A stretch of 64,000 nucleotides of DNA, from contig JANXAL010000069.1 in assembly GCA_025062325.1 (NCBI GenBank), positions 34,803-98,802 of the forward strand, read 5' to 3'. The notes under the pieces were generated by a model. That model was not told the origin of the DNA, searched no databases, and was given only the letters and a program-made list of their open reading frames with translations. A program made the position numbers and the translations under genes. Shown here piece after piece: positions 1-9,026 of the stretch. Positions within the stretch are counted from its first letter, which is position 1, and each line of letters starts with the position of its first letter. This DNA comes from Roseiflexus sp. Its GTDB lineage: Bacteria > Chloroflexota > Chloroflexia > Chloroflexales > Roseiflexaceae.

Positions 1-302
1 TAAGCATAGTCCTGACTGATCAGTTGCAACTGGCGACCGGCCACGCCGCCATTGGCGTTCTTCCAGTCGATAAAGGCAATCTGTCCTTTCGAGTAGGGGG
101 TTCCGACGTCTGCCGTCGGGCCGGTGAGATCGAAGATCGCGCCGATCTTAATCGGCGGGCCGCCGGATGGCGCCGGCGTCGCTCCGCCTGTTCCGCCGCC
201 AGTGGCAGGTTGTTGTGGTTGCGGTTGGCCGCATGCCGCCAGCAGCACTGCCAGTGCCAGCATCAGTGCGAGCGGGTTGAACCATCGTTGTTCGTTGCGC
301 AT
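1..302 (-). CDS. Branched-chain amino acid-type ABC substrate-binding lipoprotein, N-terminal part
   Basis: Partial gene running off the left edge; about 100 residues are visible. It starts MRNEQRWFNPLALML, followed by a hydrophobic stretch ending in LLAACG, a lipoprotein signal with the lipid-accepting Cys. A Gln/Pro/Gly/Thr linker follows, then KIGAIFDLTGPTADVG, the usual opening of LivK-type periplasmic-binding proteins. An AGGAGG ribosome binding site precedes the ATG at 302. It lies 17 bases downstream of livM on the same strand, so it should be the extracytoplasmic ligand receptor of this importer. The ligand cannot be told from the fragment; an acyl or aromatic acid is possible given the ligase in the operon. 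Confidence 0.85.
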   Translation of the reverse strand, partial: MRNEQRWFNPLALMLALAVLLAACGQPQPQQPATGGGTGGATPAPSGGPPIKIGAIFDLTGPTADVGTPYSKGQIAFIDWKNANGGVAGRQLQLISQDYA

Positions 303-319
303 GCCTTCCTCCTTTGAAC

Positions 320-1378
320 CTAATAACTGAACGGCCATAACCGGAAGTAATCCTTGACGTTGCGCCACATTTTGACAATCCCTTCAGGTTCGAAGATCAG
401 GAAGAGGATAATCGCCAATCCGAACGCACCTTGCTGAATGTAGGGCAGGTAGGAATTGATGTCCGGAACGAGACCGCTGACTGCGCGCGCCAGATTCGAG
501 AGCAACGCTGGCAGCAGCGTCATAAATGCTGCGCCGTAGATCGACCCCGACACGCTGCCCAGGCCGCCGATGATGATCATCGCCAGGTAGAGGATGCTGG
601 TGTCGATCGTGAACCGTTCCCAGGAGATAATGCCGCGGTAATGCGCGGTCAGCGCGCCAGCCAGCCCGGCGAAGAACGAGGAGGTGGCAAAGGCCAGGAG
701 CTTGTAGCGGAAGAGATCGACGCCAATCACCTGCGCAGCGATATCCTGATCGCGAATCGCCACGAATGCGCGTCCGGTTCGGCTACGGAACAGGTTGCTC
801 ACAAAAATGACGGTGAGGATCAGGCATCCGACTGTGATCCAGTAGAAGGCAAAGTCGTTGTTGCCCAGATTAGCAAGGGGTATGCCGAAGAGATTATTCG
901 CTGCACGCGGTAATGAGAGCGATTCACCGATGCCGAGCAGTTTGCCATGCGTGAGCAGCCAGATGATGATTTCCTGCGCCGCCAGCGTGGCAATCGCCAG
1001 ATAGAGTCCTTTGAGCCGCAGCGACGGCAGCCCGAAGAACGCACCCACCAGCGCCGTGAAGCAACTGGCGACCGGGATAGTGATCCACATTGGCATATCC
1101 AGGCGAACCGCCATCAGACCGGCAGTGTACGCGCCGACTGCCAGGAATCCGCCGTGTCCGATGCTGATCTGACCGGTATAGCCGACCAGAATATTCAATC
1201 CAATCGCGCCAATGGAGGCGATAGCTATCATGTTCGCCAGGTTCAGCCAGTAGCGGTCGGCGAACCATGGAAAGAGCAGGACTGCGATGAGCACCAGCGC
1301 GATCCGCAACCGCTGAATCCAGTACGGTCGCAGTGCCATATCGCTGGCATACGACGTATGGAACGTTCCGCTCTGCAT
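320..1378 (-). CDS. livM: Branched-chain amino acid ABC transporter permease LivM
   Basis: A 352-residue polytopic membrane protein. The core matches LivM: an early segment with GLNILVGYTGQISIGHGGF, then GLPSLRLKGLYLAIATLA, and near the end IIGGLGSVSGSIYGA. These are the conserved cytoplasmic-loop signatures of the permease family that contact the ATPase. Length is normal for LivM. It lies directly downstream of livH (15-base gap) and upstream of the binding protein, so the three are co-transcribed. It forms the membrane channel together with LivH. Confidence 0.93.
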   Translation of the reverse strand: MQSGTFHTSYASDMALRPYWIQRLRIALVLIAVLLFPWFADRYWLNLANMIAIASIGAIGLNILVGYTGQISIGHGGFLAVGAYTAGLMAVRLDMPMWITIPVASCFTALVGAFFGLPSLRLKGLYLAIATLAAQEIIIWLLTHGKLLGIGESLSLPRAANNLFGIPLANLGNNDFAFYWITVGCLILTVIFVSNLFRSRTGRAFVAIRDQDIAAQVIGVDLFRYKLLAFATSSFFAGLAGALTAHYRGIISWERFTIDTSILYLAMIIIGGLGSVSGSIYGAAFMTLLPALLSNLARAVSGLVPDINSYLPYIQQGAFGLAIILFLIFEPEGIVKMWRNVKDYFRLWPFSY

Positions 1379-1393
1379 AGAGGCGCCCCGTTT

Positions 1394-2275
1394 CTACACG
1401 CGCTCAATAATCCGCTGACCGTAGAGACCATACGGGCGTATTAGGAGAATGAGGAGCAGGATGATGAAAGGAACGACCTCGCCCATACCGAGCTCCGGCG
1501 GCAGATACCCACCAGCGAACGATTGCAGCAACCCAATGATCAGCCCGCCGACAATCGCGCCAGGGATGCTATCGAGGCCGCCGAGAATGACGACCGGGAA
1601 GACCAGCAGGCCGACGCGGGCGATCTGCCCGGAAACGCCGCCAAAGATGCTCATCAACAGAATGCCGCCGACCGACGCGGTCACGGCTGCAATTGCCCAA
1701 GCAATGGCCCACACCTTCTTGATACTGATGCCCATGCTCAACGCTGCCTGCTGATCATCCGCAACGGCGCGCATAGCGATGCCTTCGCGGCTGTAGCGGA
1801 AAAAGAGGCTCAGCAGAGCGAAGAGGGTCAGCGCCAGCGCAAATGCCCACAGGCGGTCCACGCTGACGCTAGCGCCAAACAGCGTGATCGTGTCGCGGGG
1901 CAGGAACTGCGGCGCCGTCCGTGGCGTCACCCCCCATATTCCGCCGATGATTGCGCGCAACAGTGACGATAGCCCAATGGTGACCATAATCACCGAGATG
2001 ATCGGCTCGCCGATCAGCGGACGCAGCACGAGTTGTTCGATCAGCACGCCGATAATCGCTGCCAGCGCCACAGCGACAATGACGCCGATCGGCCACCACA
2101 ACCCGATCATCTCGACCGTAGTGTACGTCAGGTAGGCGCCGATCAGCAGCAACTCGCCCTGAGCGAAGTTAATTACGTCGCTGCTCTTGTAGATCAGCAC
2201 GAAACCGAGCGCAACCAGCGCGAAAATGGCGCCATTGGCGATCCCGCTCAAGGTCAATTGCACGATTTTTTCCAT
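1394..2275 (-). CDS. livH: Branched-chain amino acid ABC transporter permease LivH
   Basis: About 293 residues from MEKIVQLTLSGIANGAIFAL. The motifs NFAQGELLLIGAYL near the N-terminus and VILGGLDSIPGAIVGG near the C-terminus are LivH hallmarks. An upstream in-frame ATG exists at 2317, but the ATG at 2275 has a GGAG site five to six bases in front and begins exactly where the family begins, so I prefer it. It pairs with LivM in the inner membrane. Between it and the next upstream operon gene (the ligase, ending at 2734) is a repeat-filled gap of about 460 bases. Confidence 0.93.
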   Translation of the reverse strand: MEKIVQLTLSGIANGAIFALVALGFVLIYKSSDVINFAQGELLLIGAYLTYTTVEMIGLWWPIGVIVAVALAAIIGVLIEQLVLRPLIGEPIISVIMVTIGLSSLLRAIIGGIWGVTPRTAPQFLPRDTITLFGASVSVDRLWAFALALTLFALLSLFFRYSREGIAMRAVADDQQAALSMGISIKKVWAIAWAIAAVTASVGGILLMSIFGGVSGQIARVGLLVFPVVILGGLDSIPGAIVGGLIIGLLQSFAGGYLPPELGMGEVVPFIILLLILLIRPYGLYGQRIIERV

Positions 2276-2317
2276 ACTCCGCTCCGAATTATGAACATTC
2301 ATGAAATAGTCCGGCAT

Positions 2318-2733
2318 TCGCGCTGCGCCCGGCGGCTGATGGTTTTTGAAAAATTATTCCGCTCTCCGCCTACTCGCCCGGCGGTTGATGAAGATTAAGA
2401 AATAGTTCAGTATTCCTGGGCGCTGTGGACTGAAGCCGCGGCTGAGGCTGTGAAAGCCCCCTTGGAGCTTCCACATCCTGAGCGAGGGCTTTAGCCCGTA
2501 ACTCAAAGGGCGTGCGGTCTGACAGCACAGAATCTACCGGATTCACTTCTTAATCATCATAAATCGCGGGCTAGGGTCGCGAAGCTTGCCTGCGCAGGCT
2601 TAACTGGGCGATACCGGATTATTTTCTCAAACTCCATCAAGCTATAGGCTAGGGTTGCGAAGCCTGTCTGCGCAGGCTCTACCGGATTTAATCTTCATTT
2701 TTGCTTCTCCACTTATACCCTGTTTCGCCAGCA
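2318..2733. repeat. Gene-free spacer with dispersed hairpin repeat
   Basis: No coding sequence is supported here. About 2425-2505 holds a degenerate copy of a hairpin repeat seen elsewhere in the window (12957-13013, 33982-34015, 42165-42222): imperfect arms around GAAAGCCCCC/GGAGCTTCC and then CTGAGCGAGGGC. About 2565-2700 holds two related copies of a second short repeat, recognisable by GGCTAGGGTYGCGAAGC and TCTGCGCAGGCT-like cores followed by ACCGGATT. The hairpin may terminate or attenuate transcription between the acyl-CoA synthetase and livH. Confidence 0.6.
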
Positions 2734-4683
2734 TCACCTCGCCAGCACGCGCTCCATCCGACCATTGGGCGCGGTGACTTCCGATTCCTCCAGGTCCTCG
2801 ATGCGCAGTCGCGTCTTGATCAGCGCCGTGCGCCCGTCCTGATAGGTGATGGTTGTTTCGACCTCCATCTCGCGCTGATCGCTGTACAGCGCCTCCACAA
2901 TATCGTGGTAGCGTTCCGCGATCAGACGGCGACGGACTTTGCGCGTGCGGGTCAGTTCGCCGTCATCGGCGTCGAGTTCCTTGTGAAGCAGCAGGAATCG
3001 TCGGATACGCGCGGCTGGCGGCAGATCCGCATTCGCGCGCTCGACATCTTTGCGAATCAGCGCATAGACCTGCGGCTTCTGGGCGAGATCGGTGTAGGTG
3101 GTGTAGGTGATTTGGGCATTTTCCGCCCACTTACCGACATTGGCGAAGTCGATGTTGATGATAGCGGTGACAAAGGGCCAGTTGCCGCCGAAGACTACGG
3201 CCTCTTTGATATAGGGGCTGAATTTCAGTTTGTTTTCAATAAACTGCGGCGAGAAAATGGTTCCATCGCGCAGCGTCATCACATCTTTCGCGCGATCAAT
3301 AACGACCAGATGCCCGTCTTCATCGAAGTATCCGGCATCGCCGCTGTGCAACCAGCCATCTTTGAGCGTTTCGGCGGTCGCTTCGGGATTCTTGTAGTAT
3401 CCGACAAACACTGACGGACTTCTGACCAAAATCTCGCCGTTCTCAGCGATGCGAACCTCCGTATTGGGGAGCGGCGTACCGACCGTCTGGAACTTGATCT
3501 GGCCATCGCGGTGAATCACGCTCAGACCAGCGCTTTCAGTCTGACCGTAGACCTGCTTGAGATTCACGCCAATTGCGTGATAGAACCGAAACACATCGGG
3601 TCCAAGCGCCGCACCGCCAGTATAGGCGCGCTTGAGAAAACGCAGCCCCAGATGATCTTTCAGCTCCTCGAAGACGAGGATGCGCGCGAGAGCGTGCTTC
3701 AACCGCAGGAACAGACTCGGCGTCGTGCCGTTGAAGCGGGCGTCCGCCATCGCGTATCCCTGTCGCAGCGCCCACTCGTAGACTGCGCGTTTGAGCCGCG
3801 TGCTATCCTGCATCTTCACCTGCACCTGCGAGAGCATATTCTCCCAGATGCGGGGCGGCGAGAACATAACCCGTGGACCGATTTCACGGATATTTTCCTG
3901 CACTGTGTCGGTCGACTCGGGGAAATTAATGGTCAGGCCGCACTGCAGACCGGCCGCCACGGTTATCATCTGCTCGCCAACCCAGGCGAGCGGCAAAAAA
4001 CTCACAAACTCATCATCGGGTCCTAGCGGATCGACAGCCAACAGCCCGGCGCCCTGATTGATCAGGTTGCGATGGGTCAGCATCGCCAGTTTGGGCTTGC
4101 CAGTCGTGCCGGAGGTTGTGGAAAGAATCGCGACATCGTCTGGTCGCCCCTGATTCAGTTCAGTTTCGAACAGTCCAGGATGCTCACGGTCGTAGCTGCG
4201 CCCCAGTTCCTCAATTTCGGGGAAGCTGGCGAGGTACGGTTCCTGATAGCGGCGCAATCCTTTCGGTTCGTAGTAGATGACCTTGAGAATACCGCGGAGT
4301 CGGGGCCAGATCTCGATGATCTTATCGACCTGCTCCTGATCCTCGGCCACGATCACCCGCGCATCGGCTGCCTCGACCAGGTAACGCACCTCTTCAGCAA
4401 CTGAGTCCTGATACACTCCTATCGATGCACCGCCAATGGCTTGGGCGGCGAGCTCGGCATACAGCCATTCAGGGCGATTGTCGCCGATAATTGCAACCTT
4501 ATCGCCGCGCTGCACGCCCAACGCACGCAACCCCATCGCGAACGCCCGCACGTGATCAGCGAATTGGCGCCAGGTGACAGTTTGCCAGATTCCGAACTCT
4601 TTCTCACGTAACGCAACCCGATCGCTAAAACGGTGCGCATTGTACATCAACAATTGCGGAAGAGTCATGTCGTACAGTTGCAT
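2734..4683 (-). CDS. AMP-dependent acyl-CoA synthetase (long-chain type)
   Basis: About 649 residues from MQLYDMTLPQLLMYNAHRF. It has the adenylate-forming signature STTSGTTGKPKLAMLTHRN (A3 motif), YGQTESAG, and the C-terminal hinge WLHSGDAGYFDEDGHLVVID, followed by a region with KDVMTLRDG. It activates a carboxylic acid to acyl-AMP and then acyl-CoA. The large size and the LivFGHM setting match the ligase subgroup often placed with LIV-type importers of fatty or aromatic acids, so the transporter and this enzyme may couple uptake to CoA activation. The ATG at 4683 is preferred over 4728, which would overlap livG. Substrate is unknown. Confidence 0.88.
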   Translation of the reverse strand: MQLYDMTLPQLLMYNAHRFSDRVALREKEFGIWQTVTWRQFADHVRAFAMGLRALGVQRGDKVAIIGDNRPEWLYAELAAQAIGGASIGVYQDSVAEEVRYLVEAADARVIVAEDQEQVDKIIEIWPRLRGILKVIYYEPKGLRRYQEPYLASFPEIEELGRSYDREHPGLFETELNQGRPDDVAILSTTSGTTGKPKLAMLTHRNLINQGAGLLAVDPLGPDDEFVSFLPLAWVGEQMITVAAGLQCGLTINFPESTDTVQENIREIGPRVMFSPPRIWENMLSQVQVKMQDSTRLKRAVYEWALRQGYAMADARFNGTTPSLFLRLKHALARILVFEELKDHLGLRFLKRAYTGGAALGPDVFRFYHAIGVNLKQVYGQTESAGLSVIHRDGQIKFQTVGTPLPNTEVRIAENGEILVRSPSVFVGYYKNPEATAETLKDGWLHSGDAGYFDEDGHLVVIDRAKDVMTLRDGTIFSPQFIENKLKFSPYIKEAVVFGGNWPFVTAIINIDFANVGKWAENAQITYTTYTDLAQKPQVYALIRKDVERANADLPPAARIRRFLLLHKELDADDGELTRTRKVRRRLIAERYHDIVEALYSDQREMEVETTITYQDGRTALIKTRLRIEDLEESEVTAPNGRMERVLAR

Positions 4684-4693
4684 AATGTCATCC

Positions 4694-5497
4694 CTAGCGA
4701 ATTGCATGCTCACGACCAAGATAGGCATCGATAACTTTCGGATCGGCTCTTACCTCGTCGGGCGTACCGTCGGCGATCAACTGACCAAACTCCAGGACGG
4801 CGACACGGTCGCTAATGTCCATAACGACTCCCATATCGTGCTCAATCAGGACGATAGTGGCGCCCCACTCTTCGTTGACATCAAGAATAAAGCGTGCCAT
4901 GTCCTCCTTCTCTTCGCTGTTCATGCCTGCCATTGGCTCATCGAGCAACAGCAAGCGCGGCGACATCGCCAGCGCGCGACCAAGTTCGACCCGCTTTTGC
5001 AGACCGTATGGCAACGCTCCGACGACCTTTTTGCGGATAGACTCGATTTCGAGCAGATCGATCACCCGTTCGACAATCTCACGGTGCGCGATCTCTTCAC
5101 GCTGTGTGCGTCCCCAGTACAGACCGTTGCTGAGGATGCCGCTGCGCATGTGGATGTGACGCCCCAGCATCAGGTTGTCGAGCACGGTCATGTGGCGAAA
5201 GAGTTCGATGTTCTGAAAGGAGCGGGCGATGCCGAGGCGGGCGATATGATGGGGCGCCATGCCTACAATATTGTGTCCCTCGAAGCGGATCGCTCCACGT
5301 TGGGGTCGATACAGTCCGCTAATACAGTTGAGGAGACTGGTCTTGCCGGCGCCGTTCGGCCCGATGATAGCCTGAATAGTGCCGGGGTAAACATTGAAAC
5401 GCACGTCGAAGAGGGCGCGCACTCCGCCGAAATCGAGGCTTACGCCATCGATTTCCAACTGCGGTCGTGGTAGCGACGCTCCGTTGCTATTCGTCAT
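4694..5497 (-). CDS. livG: Branched-chain amino acid ABC transporter ATP-binding protein LivG
   Basis: 267 residues. Walker A is GPNGAGKTS, the Q-loop region follows, and Walker B is RLLLLDEPMAGM with the switch His in VLIEHDMGVVM. The signature loop is altered: PYGLQKRVELGRALA stands where LSGGQ-type motifs normally lie, which is common in LivG (YG.Q..LE.ARAL). The family-specific RSFQNIELFRHMTVLDN is present. An AGGAG site precedes the ATG. It is the first gene of the transporter operon, behind the promoter at 5654-5682. No LivF partner is visible; it may lie left of the window. Confidence 0.93.
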   Translation of the reverse strand: MTNSNGASLPRPQLEIDGVSLDFGGVRALFDVRFNVYPGTIQAIIGPNGAGKTSLLNCISGLYRPQRGAIRFEGHNIVGMAPHHIARLGIARSFQNIELFRHMTVLDNLMLGRHIHMRSGILSNGLYWGRTQREEIAHREIVERVIDLLEIESIRKKVVGALPYGLQKRVELGRALAMSPRLLLLDEPMAGMNSEEKEDMARFILDVNEEWGATIVLIEHDMGVVMDISDRVAVLEFGQLIADGTPDEVRADPKVIDAYLGREHAIR

Positions 5498-5653
5498 GTT
5501 AATCGCTCCTAAACGCTGGTACAGGAATGCGCGTCCGTCCCGGCCCTAGAAGAGAGCGCCTGGAAACACAGTTAGCAAACGTGGCGCATGACCAAACAAA
5601 GTATGCTGGCTATCACCCTGGCATTCGAGGTGCGGAGAGTAACTCTTTTTTAC

Positions 5654-5682
5654 ATTATAGCGGAATCTGTTGTTTTGTTCAA
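5654..5682 (-). promoter_or_regulatory. Sigma-70 promoter of the livG operon
   Basis: On the minus strand TTGAAC (5682-5677) and TATAAT (5659-5654) are separated by exactly 17 bases. Transcription would start near 5647, giving a leader of about 150 bases before livG. It lies in the AT-rich gap between the M24 peptidase stop codon and livG, so the transporter operon can be transcribed independently of the peptidase gene. Confidence 0.65.
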
Positions 5683-5687
5683 TCCCC

Positions 5688-6920
5688 TCAGGAGCAAGCG
5701 ATCACCAGCTCCTTCGGAAACGGCGTCAGGCTCTCGAATCGTCCATCTGGCGCACAGTAGTACGTATCCTCGATCCGCACGCCAAAACCGCGGCTCGGAT
5801 AGTAGAGCCCCGGTTCCACAGTAAACACCGTGCCGGGTTCAATGGTGTCACCCCGGTCAACCAGCGACGAGAAACTCAGGTCCTCGTGGATTTCCAGCCC
5901 GAGACCGTGACCGAGCGCGTGGACGTAGCCCTCCTCGATAGGATAGGTGCGGCGGATTGTGTCATGACCGCGCGCCTCGAAGTACTCGCACACCATATCC
6001 TGATACTTTCTGGTCGGCGCGCCCGCCTCGAATGCGGCGGTCACCATCTCGAATGCGCCAAGCACGTCATCGTAGGCTTGTTGCAGTTCCGGCGGCGCGT
6101 ACCCTATAGCAAAGGTGCGGGTCATGTCGTGGTAATATCCTCCTCCTGCTTCGCGGGGGAAGATGTCGATCACAATCGCCTGCCCCGGACGGAGCGGCAT
6201 AGTGTCGTCGCCGCGCGCGTGCGGCAGACCGGCGTCGCGCCCCTGAGCGACGATCATGCCAGCTGGCGCTTCCAGTCCCTGGGCAGCAATCTCGCGTAGC
6301 ATCACTCGCCGCACATCGCCGATCGTGAGCGGCGCGCCGTCGGCGCCATAGACGCCGTCGCCGTCGATCCGTCCTGCGCGAATGAAATCGACCGCTGCCT
6401 GAACGACAGCGCACGTCTTGCGCCCAACGACGCGCATGCGCTCGACCTCGTCGGCATCCTTGGTCAGGCGCGCCATCGAAATCACATCACGGTCGAGTTC
6501 GGCAACTATCTCAAGTCCGTCGATCTGCTGCGCCAGGCGTGTCATCAACGCCAGGAACGGCCCGGCTTTGACCGTGCCATAGATGCCGACGCGCCCACGC
6601 ACGCCAAGGTCGGTAAAAATACGACGGCGATGCTCCACCCGCGCCTCCAGACGGTCGGGAAACGCCTCGAGAATCTCGCGGAGATTCCAGCGGTTGAGCG
6701 ACACCAGTACGAGGCCGGTCTGTTCAGCTTCGTTCTGCTCCCACGGTCCGTGGAGCAGCATCGCGGGTTCGCCGCGCTTTTTGATGATTAAACCGGGAAT
6801 GTGCCGCCCTCCCACAAAGTAGTTGTAGTCGGGGTTGGCGCTTTCCAGCCCATCAGGTCCTTCAACAACGATGGCGTCCAGGTTTCGTTCTGCCATCAGT
6901 CGGTCGAGATCACGTTTCAA
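5688..6920 (-). CDS. M24-family metallopeptidase (Xaa-Pro aminopeptidase-like)
   Basis: 410 residues. An N-terminal creatinase-like domain (about 1-165) is followed by a pita-bread M24 domain. The metal ligands are in the expected order: Asp in AIVIDIFPR, Asp in YYHDMTRTF, His in ALGHGLGLEIHE, Glu in TVEPGLYYP and Glu in VRIEDTYY. It would be a cytoplasmic dinuclear-metal peptidase cutting X-Pro bonds or short peptides, but some family members act on other amides. It is upstream of livG on the same strand, with its own promoter gap below. A second M24 gene lies at 36776-37879; the two are clearly different paralogues. Confidence 0.88.
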   Translation of the reverse strand: MKRDLDRLMAERNLDAIVVEGPDGLESANPDYNYFVGGRHIPGLIIKKRGEPAMLLHGPWEQNEAEQTGLVLVSLNRWNLREILEAFPDRLEARVEHRRRIFTDLGVRGRVGIYGTVKAGPFLALMTRLAQQIDGLEIVAELDRDVISMARLTKDADEVERMRVVGRKTCAVVQAAVDFIRAGRIDGDGVYGADGAPLTIGDVRRVMLREIAAQGLEAPAGMIVAQGRDAGLPHARGDDTMPLRPGQAIVIDIFPREAGGGYYHDMTRTFAIGYAPPELQQAYDDVLGAFEMVTAAFEAGAPTRKYQDMVCEYFEARGHDTIRRTYPIEEGYVHALGHGLGLEIHEDLSFSSLVDRGDTIEPGTVFTVEPGLYYPSRGFGVRIEDTYYCAPDGRFESLTPFPKELVIACS

Positions 6921-7169
6921 GATGTCCTCCTGGGTGGGGGTTAGAGCTTAAGGGTTAGGGGTTAGAAGTCTACCTGCCACCTTCGCACCTGCACCCTGCT
7001 AGCCTCGCGTCTCACGCCGCGCGCCTCTCGCCTGGCTTCACCTTCCCACTTGCAACCTTCCGACCTGCACCCCGCTAGCCTCGTGTCCTGCGCTGCGCGC
7101 CTGCAACGCGCAATCTGCACCGTTCTTGGGGCGCGCCCCTACCAGGATTCCCGCGTGCAGCGCACCACA
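6921..7169. repeat. Low-complexity spacer with direct repeat
   Basis: No gene. After GGGTTAGAGCTTAAGGGTTA near the peptidase start there is pyrimidine-rich sequence with a loose 7-base periodicity (words such as CACCTTC, CACTTGC, AACCTTC). It contains a direct duplication with cores CTGCACCCTGCTAGCCTCG (about 6991) and CTGCACCCCGCTAGCCTCG (about 7065). Comparable sequence sits at 24640-24760 and 27595-27680. Confidence 0.6.
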
Positions 7170-7829
7170 TCAACGTTCAACATTCCCCCGTTCCATGTGC
7201 TCATGCGCAACGAAACGGGTGATCCCCGCGCCGCAGACGGAGCAGATCCCGCGTGCGATGGAACGTCCGCCCGCGTTGATCTCGAACGTTACCTGCTGCA
7301 TCGGATGGCGCGCGCGGCAGCGGGTGCACCAACCGATCAGCGCGCCGTCGCTAGTTTCCTCGCCGTCAGACGCATCGTCCGGCGCCGTATGTTCCATGAG
7401 CGCGGAGTCGCTGGCGGCATTAGACGCCGGACGTTCCGTCGACTCAACCAGCGGCGCGGATGGCGTCGACTCTTTGGATGCAGACGATGGTTCGGCGGGC
7501 AGAGGAGAGGCAGGCGGCGCCGCAGGCGCAGGAGGCAGCGATGGCTCCGGAGGAACGGCGGACATTGGCGCTGCCCGCTTCACAGCGGCACGTCGCGCTT
7601 CGATCAGCGCCGCGCGACGTCGGGTGACTTCGTGCCAGATCAGCCATAACGCTGCCGCAATCGCCGCAAGGCGCAGCACACGCTCGACGAGCGACAGACG
7701 ACGGGCAGGCGCCCGTGGCAGTGCAGGCGTGCGTGCCATGGCTGGCGCTGCGCGTCGCCTGCGGCTGCGCCAGTATTCACGAACAACCAGAATCGCAATG
7801 TCCATCAGCAAACCGGGAGGAACTGGCAT
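7170..7829 (-). CDS. Membrane protein with C-terminal DUF5679-type zinc ribbon
   Basis: 219 residues. An Arg-rich N-terminus is followed by one hydrophobic segment (LAAIAAALWLIW), a basic stretch, a long Pro/Ala/Ser-rich linker of about 80 residues, and a compact C-terminal zinc ribbon. The ribbon has WCTRCRARHPMQ and, about 20 residues on, GICSVCGAGITRF, so four Cys are in place to bind zinc as in DUF5679. The function is unknown. The linker and helix suggest the ribbon is tethered at the membrane, which is inference. It lies 35 bases downstream of endonuclease IV on the same strand and may be co-transcribed with it. Confidence 0.7.
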   Translation of the reverse strand: MPVPPGLLMDIAILVVREYWRSRRRRAAPAMARTPALPRAPARRLSLVERVLRLAAIAAALWLIWHEVTRRRAALIEARRAAVKRAAPMSAVPPEPSLPPAPAAPPASPLPAEPSSASKESTPSAPLVESTERPASNAASDSALMEHTAPDDASDGEETSDGALIGWCTRCRARHPMQQVTFEINAGGRSIARGICSVCGAGITRFVAHEHMERGNVER

Positions 7830-7864
7830 AGAACCGCATCCTTCCTACGTCCTGCTCACGACGC

Positions 7865-8719
7865 CTACGCGCTCAGACTACGCAGAGTCTTCAGGTTCCG
7901 AATATCCTCAGCAAGGTCATCGCCTTTCGGAGTTTCCAGCACCATCGGCAGATCAGCGAAGCGTTCGTCGTTCACCAGCGCGCGAAACCCCTCTAGACCG
8001 ATATACCCCTCGCCAATGTGCGTGTGGCGATCCACCCGACTCCCGAGGTCTTTCTGCGAGTCGTTCAAATGGAAGGCTTTCACGCGTGCGATGCCGATGA
8101 CCCGATCAAGTTCTTCTATCGTTGCTGCGTAGCGCTCGGGTGTGCGAATATCATACCCGGCAGCGAAGATGTGGCAGGTATCGACGCACACGCCAAGGCG
8201 ATCAGGATAGCGGGAGTATTCAATGATTCGCGCCAGTTCCTCGAAGCGGCGCCCTAGGCTGCTCCCCTGCCCGGCAGTCGTTTCTAGCAGGACCACGACC
8301 TCCGCGCCGACGCCGCTTTCAAACACCCGGTCGAGTGCGTCGGCGACGCGGCGTAGTCCCGCTTCCTCGCCAGACCCAAGATGTGCGCCGGGATGCGTGA
8401 CTAGGTATGGAACGCCAAGCAGCGCGCAGCGTTCCAGTTCCTCCTGGAACGCATCGAGCGATTTGCGCCACAACGCATCGTCTGGCGCTGCCAGGTTGAT
8501 CAGGTACGAGTCGTGAACCATTACTACTGGAACACCCTCAGTGACCTGCGCTTCCTTGAACCGAGCAATTTCTTCATCAGTCAAAGGTCTGGCGCGCCAT
8601 TGCTGCTGGTTCTTGCTGAAGATCTGAACGACATCGCACCCCGCGCGGCGTCCGCGTTCACATGCGGTGTGCAACCCGCCGCTGATGGACATATGCGCGC
8701 CAAAACGTCGCTGTTTCAT
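7865..8719 (-). CDS. nfo: Endonuclease IV (apurinic/apyrimidinic endonuclease)
   Basis: 284 residues, full length for Nfo. It opens RFGAHMSISGGLHTACERG and carries the three zinc-cluster motifs: VCVDTCHIFAAGYD, FHLNDSQKDLGSRVDRH (with HTHIGEG) and VLETPKGDD, plus the earlier VTHPGAHLGSGEE. It cuts DNA 5' of abasic sites in base-excision repair using three zinc ions. It is read away from the STAS gene at 9027; the shared region of about 300 bases holds the promoters of both. Confidence 0.95.
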   Translation of the reverse strand: MKQRRFGAHMSISGGLHTACERGRRAGCDVVQIFSKNQQQWRARPLTDEEIARFKEAQVTEGVPVVMVHDSYLINLAAPDDALWRKSLDAFQEELERCALLGVPYLVTHPGAHLGSGEEAGLRRVADALDRVFESGVGAEVVVLLETTAGQGSSLGRRFEELARIIEYSRYPDRLGVCVDTCHIFAAGYDIRTPERYAATIEELDRVIGIARVKAFHLNDSQKDLGSRVDRHTHIGEGYIGLEGFRALVNDERFADLPMVLETPKGDDLAEDIRNLKTLRSLSA

Positions 8720-9026
8720 GATAATCCTCGACCTCCGCAGTCAAAACGGCGGCCCGACACACGACTGCGTTCCTAATTATAAGAGCAATCGGGCAATACG
8801 AAGATTGCGGAAATGTTTGCATCCCGTCATTATGATGTATCAGCATCCTGGCGCGGGCGTGGTATGATGAGGCTGTTCCTTTCAAGGGTCCCCGCTCTGG
8901 TTGCTGCCCGGAATGCAGCGCCATACACTGGTTGTGGCGATTGTAAGGTTGTGCATGTTTGCGTCCTCACCCCGATCTGTTCGAGAGGCGCCGCAGAGTT
9001 TTGAGAATCGCGTAATGGAGCGGGAC
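8720..9026. other. Divergent intergenic region between nfo and the STAS gene
   Basis: No convincing gene. The sequence is AT-richer from about 8765 to 8880, as expected for back-to-back promoters, but I could not fix a -35/-10 pair with confidence. An open frame extends the STAS gene leftward to 8901, but its codons do not resemble the rest of the protein. Confidence 0.45.

Noticed and set aside
1..302. Plus-strand frames at the left edge
   Set aside because: The minus-strand lipoprotein signal and substrate-binding motif explain the sequence; the plus-strand frames have no family match and lack ribosome sites.
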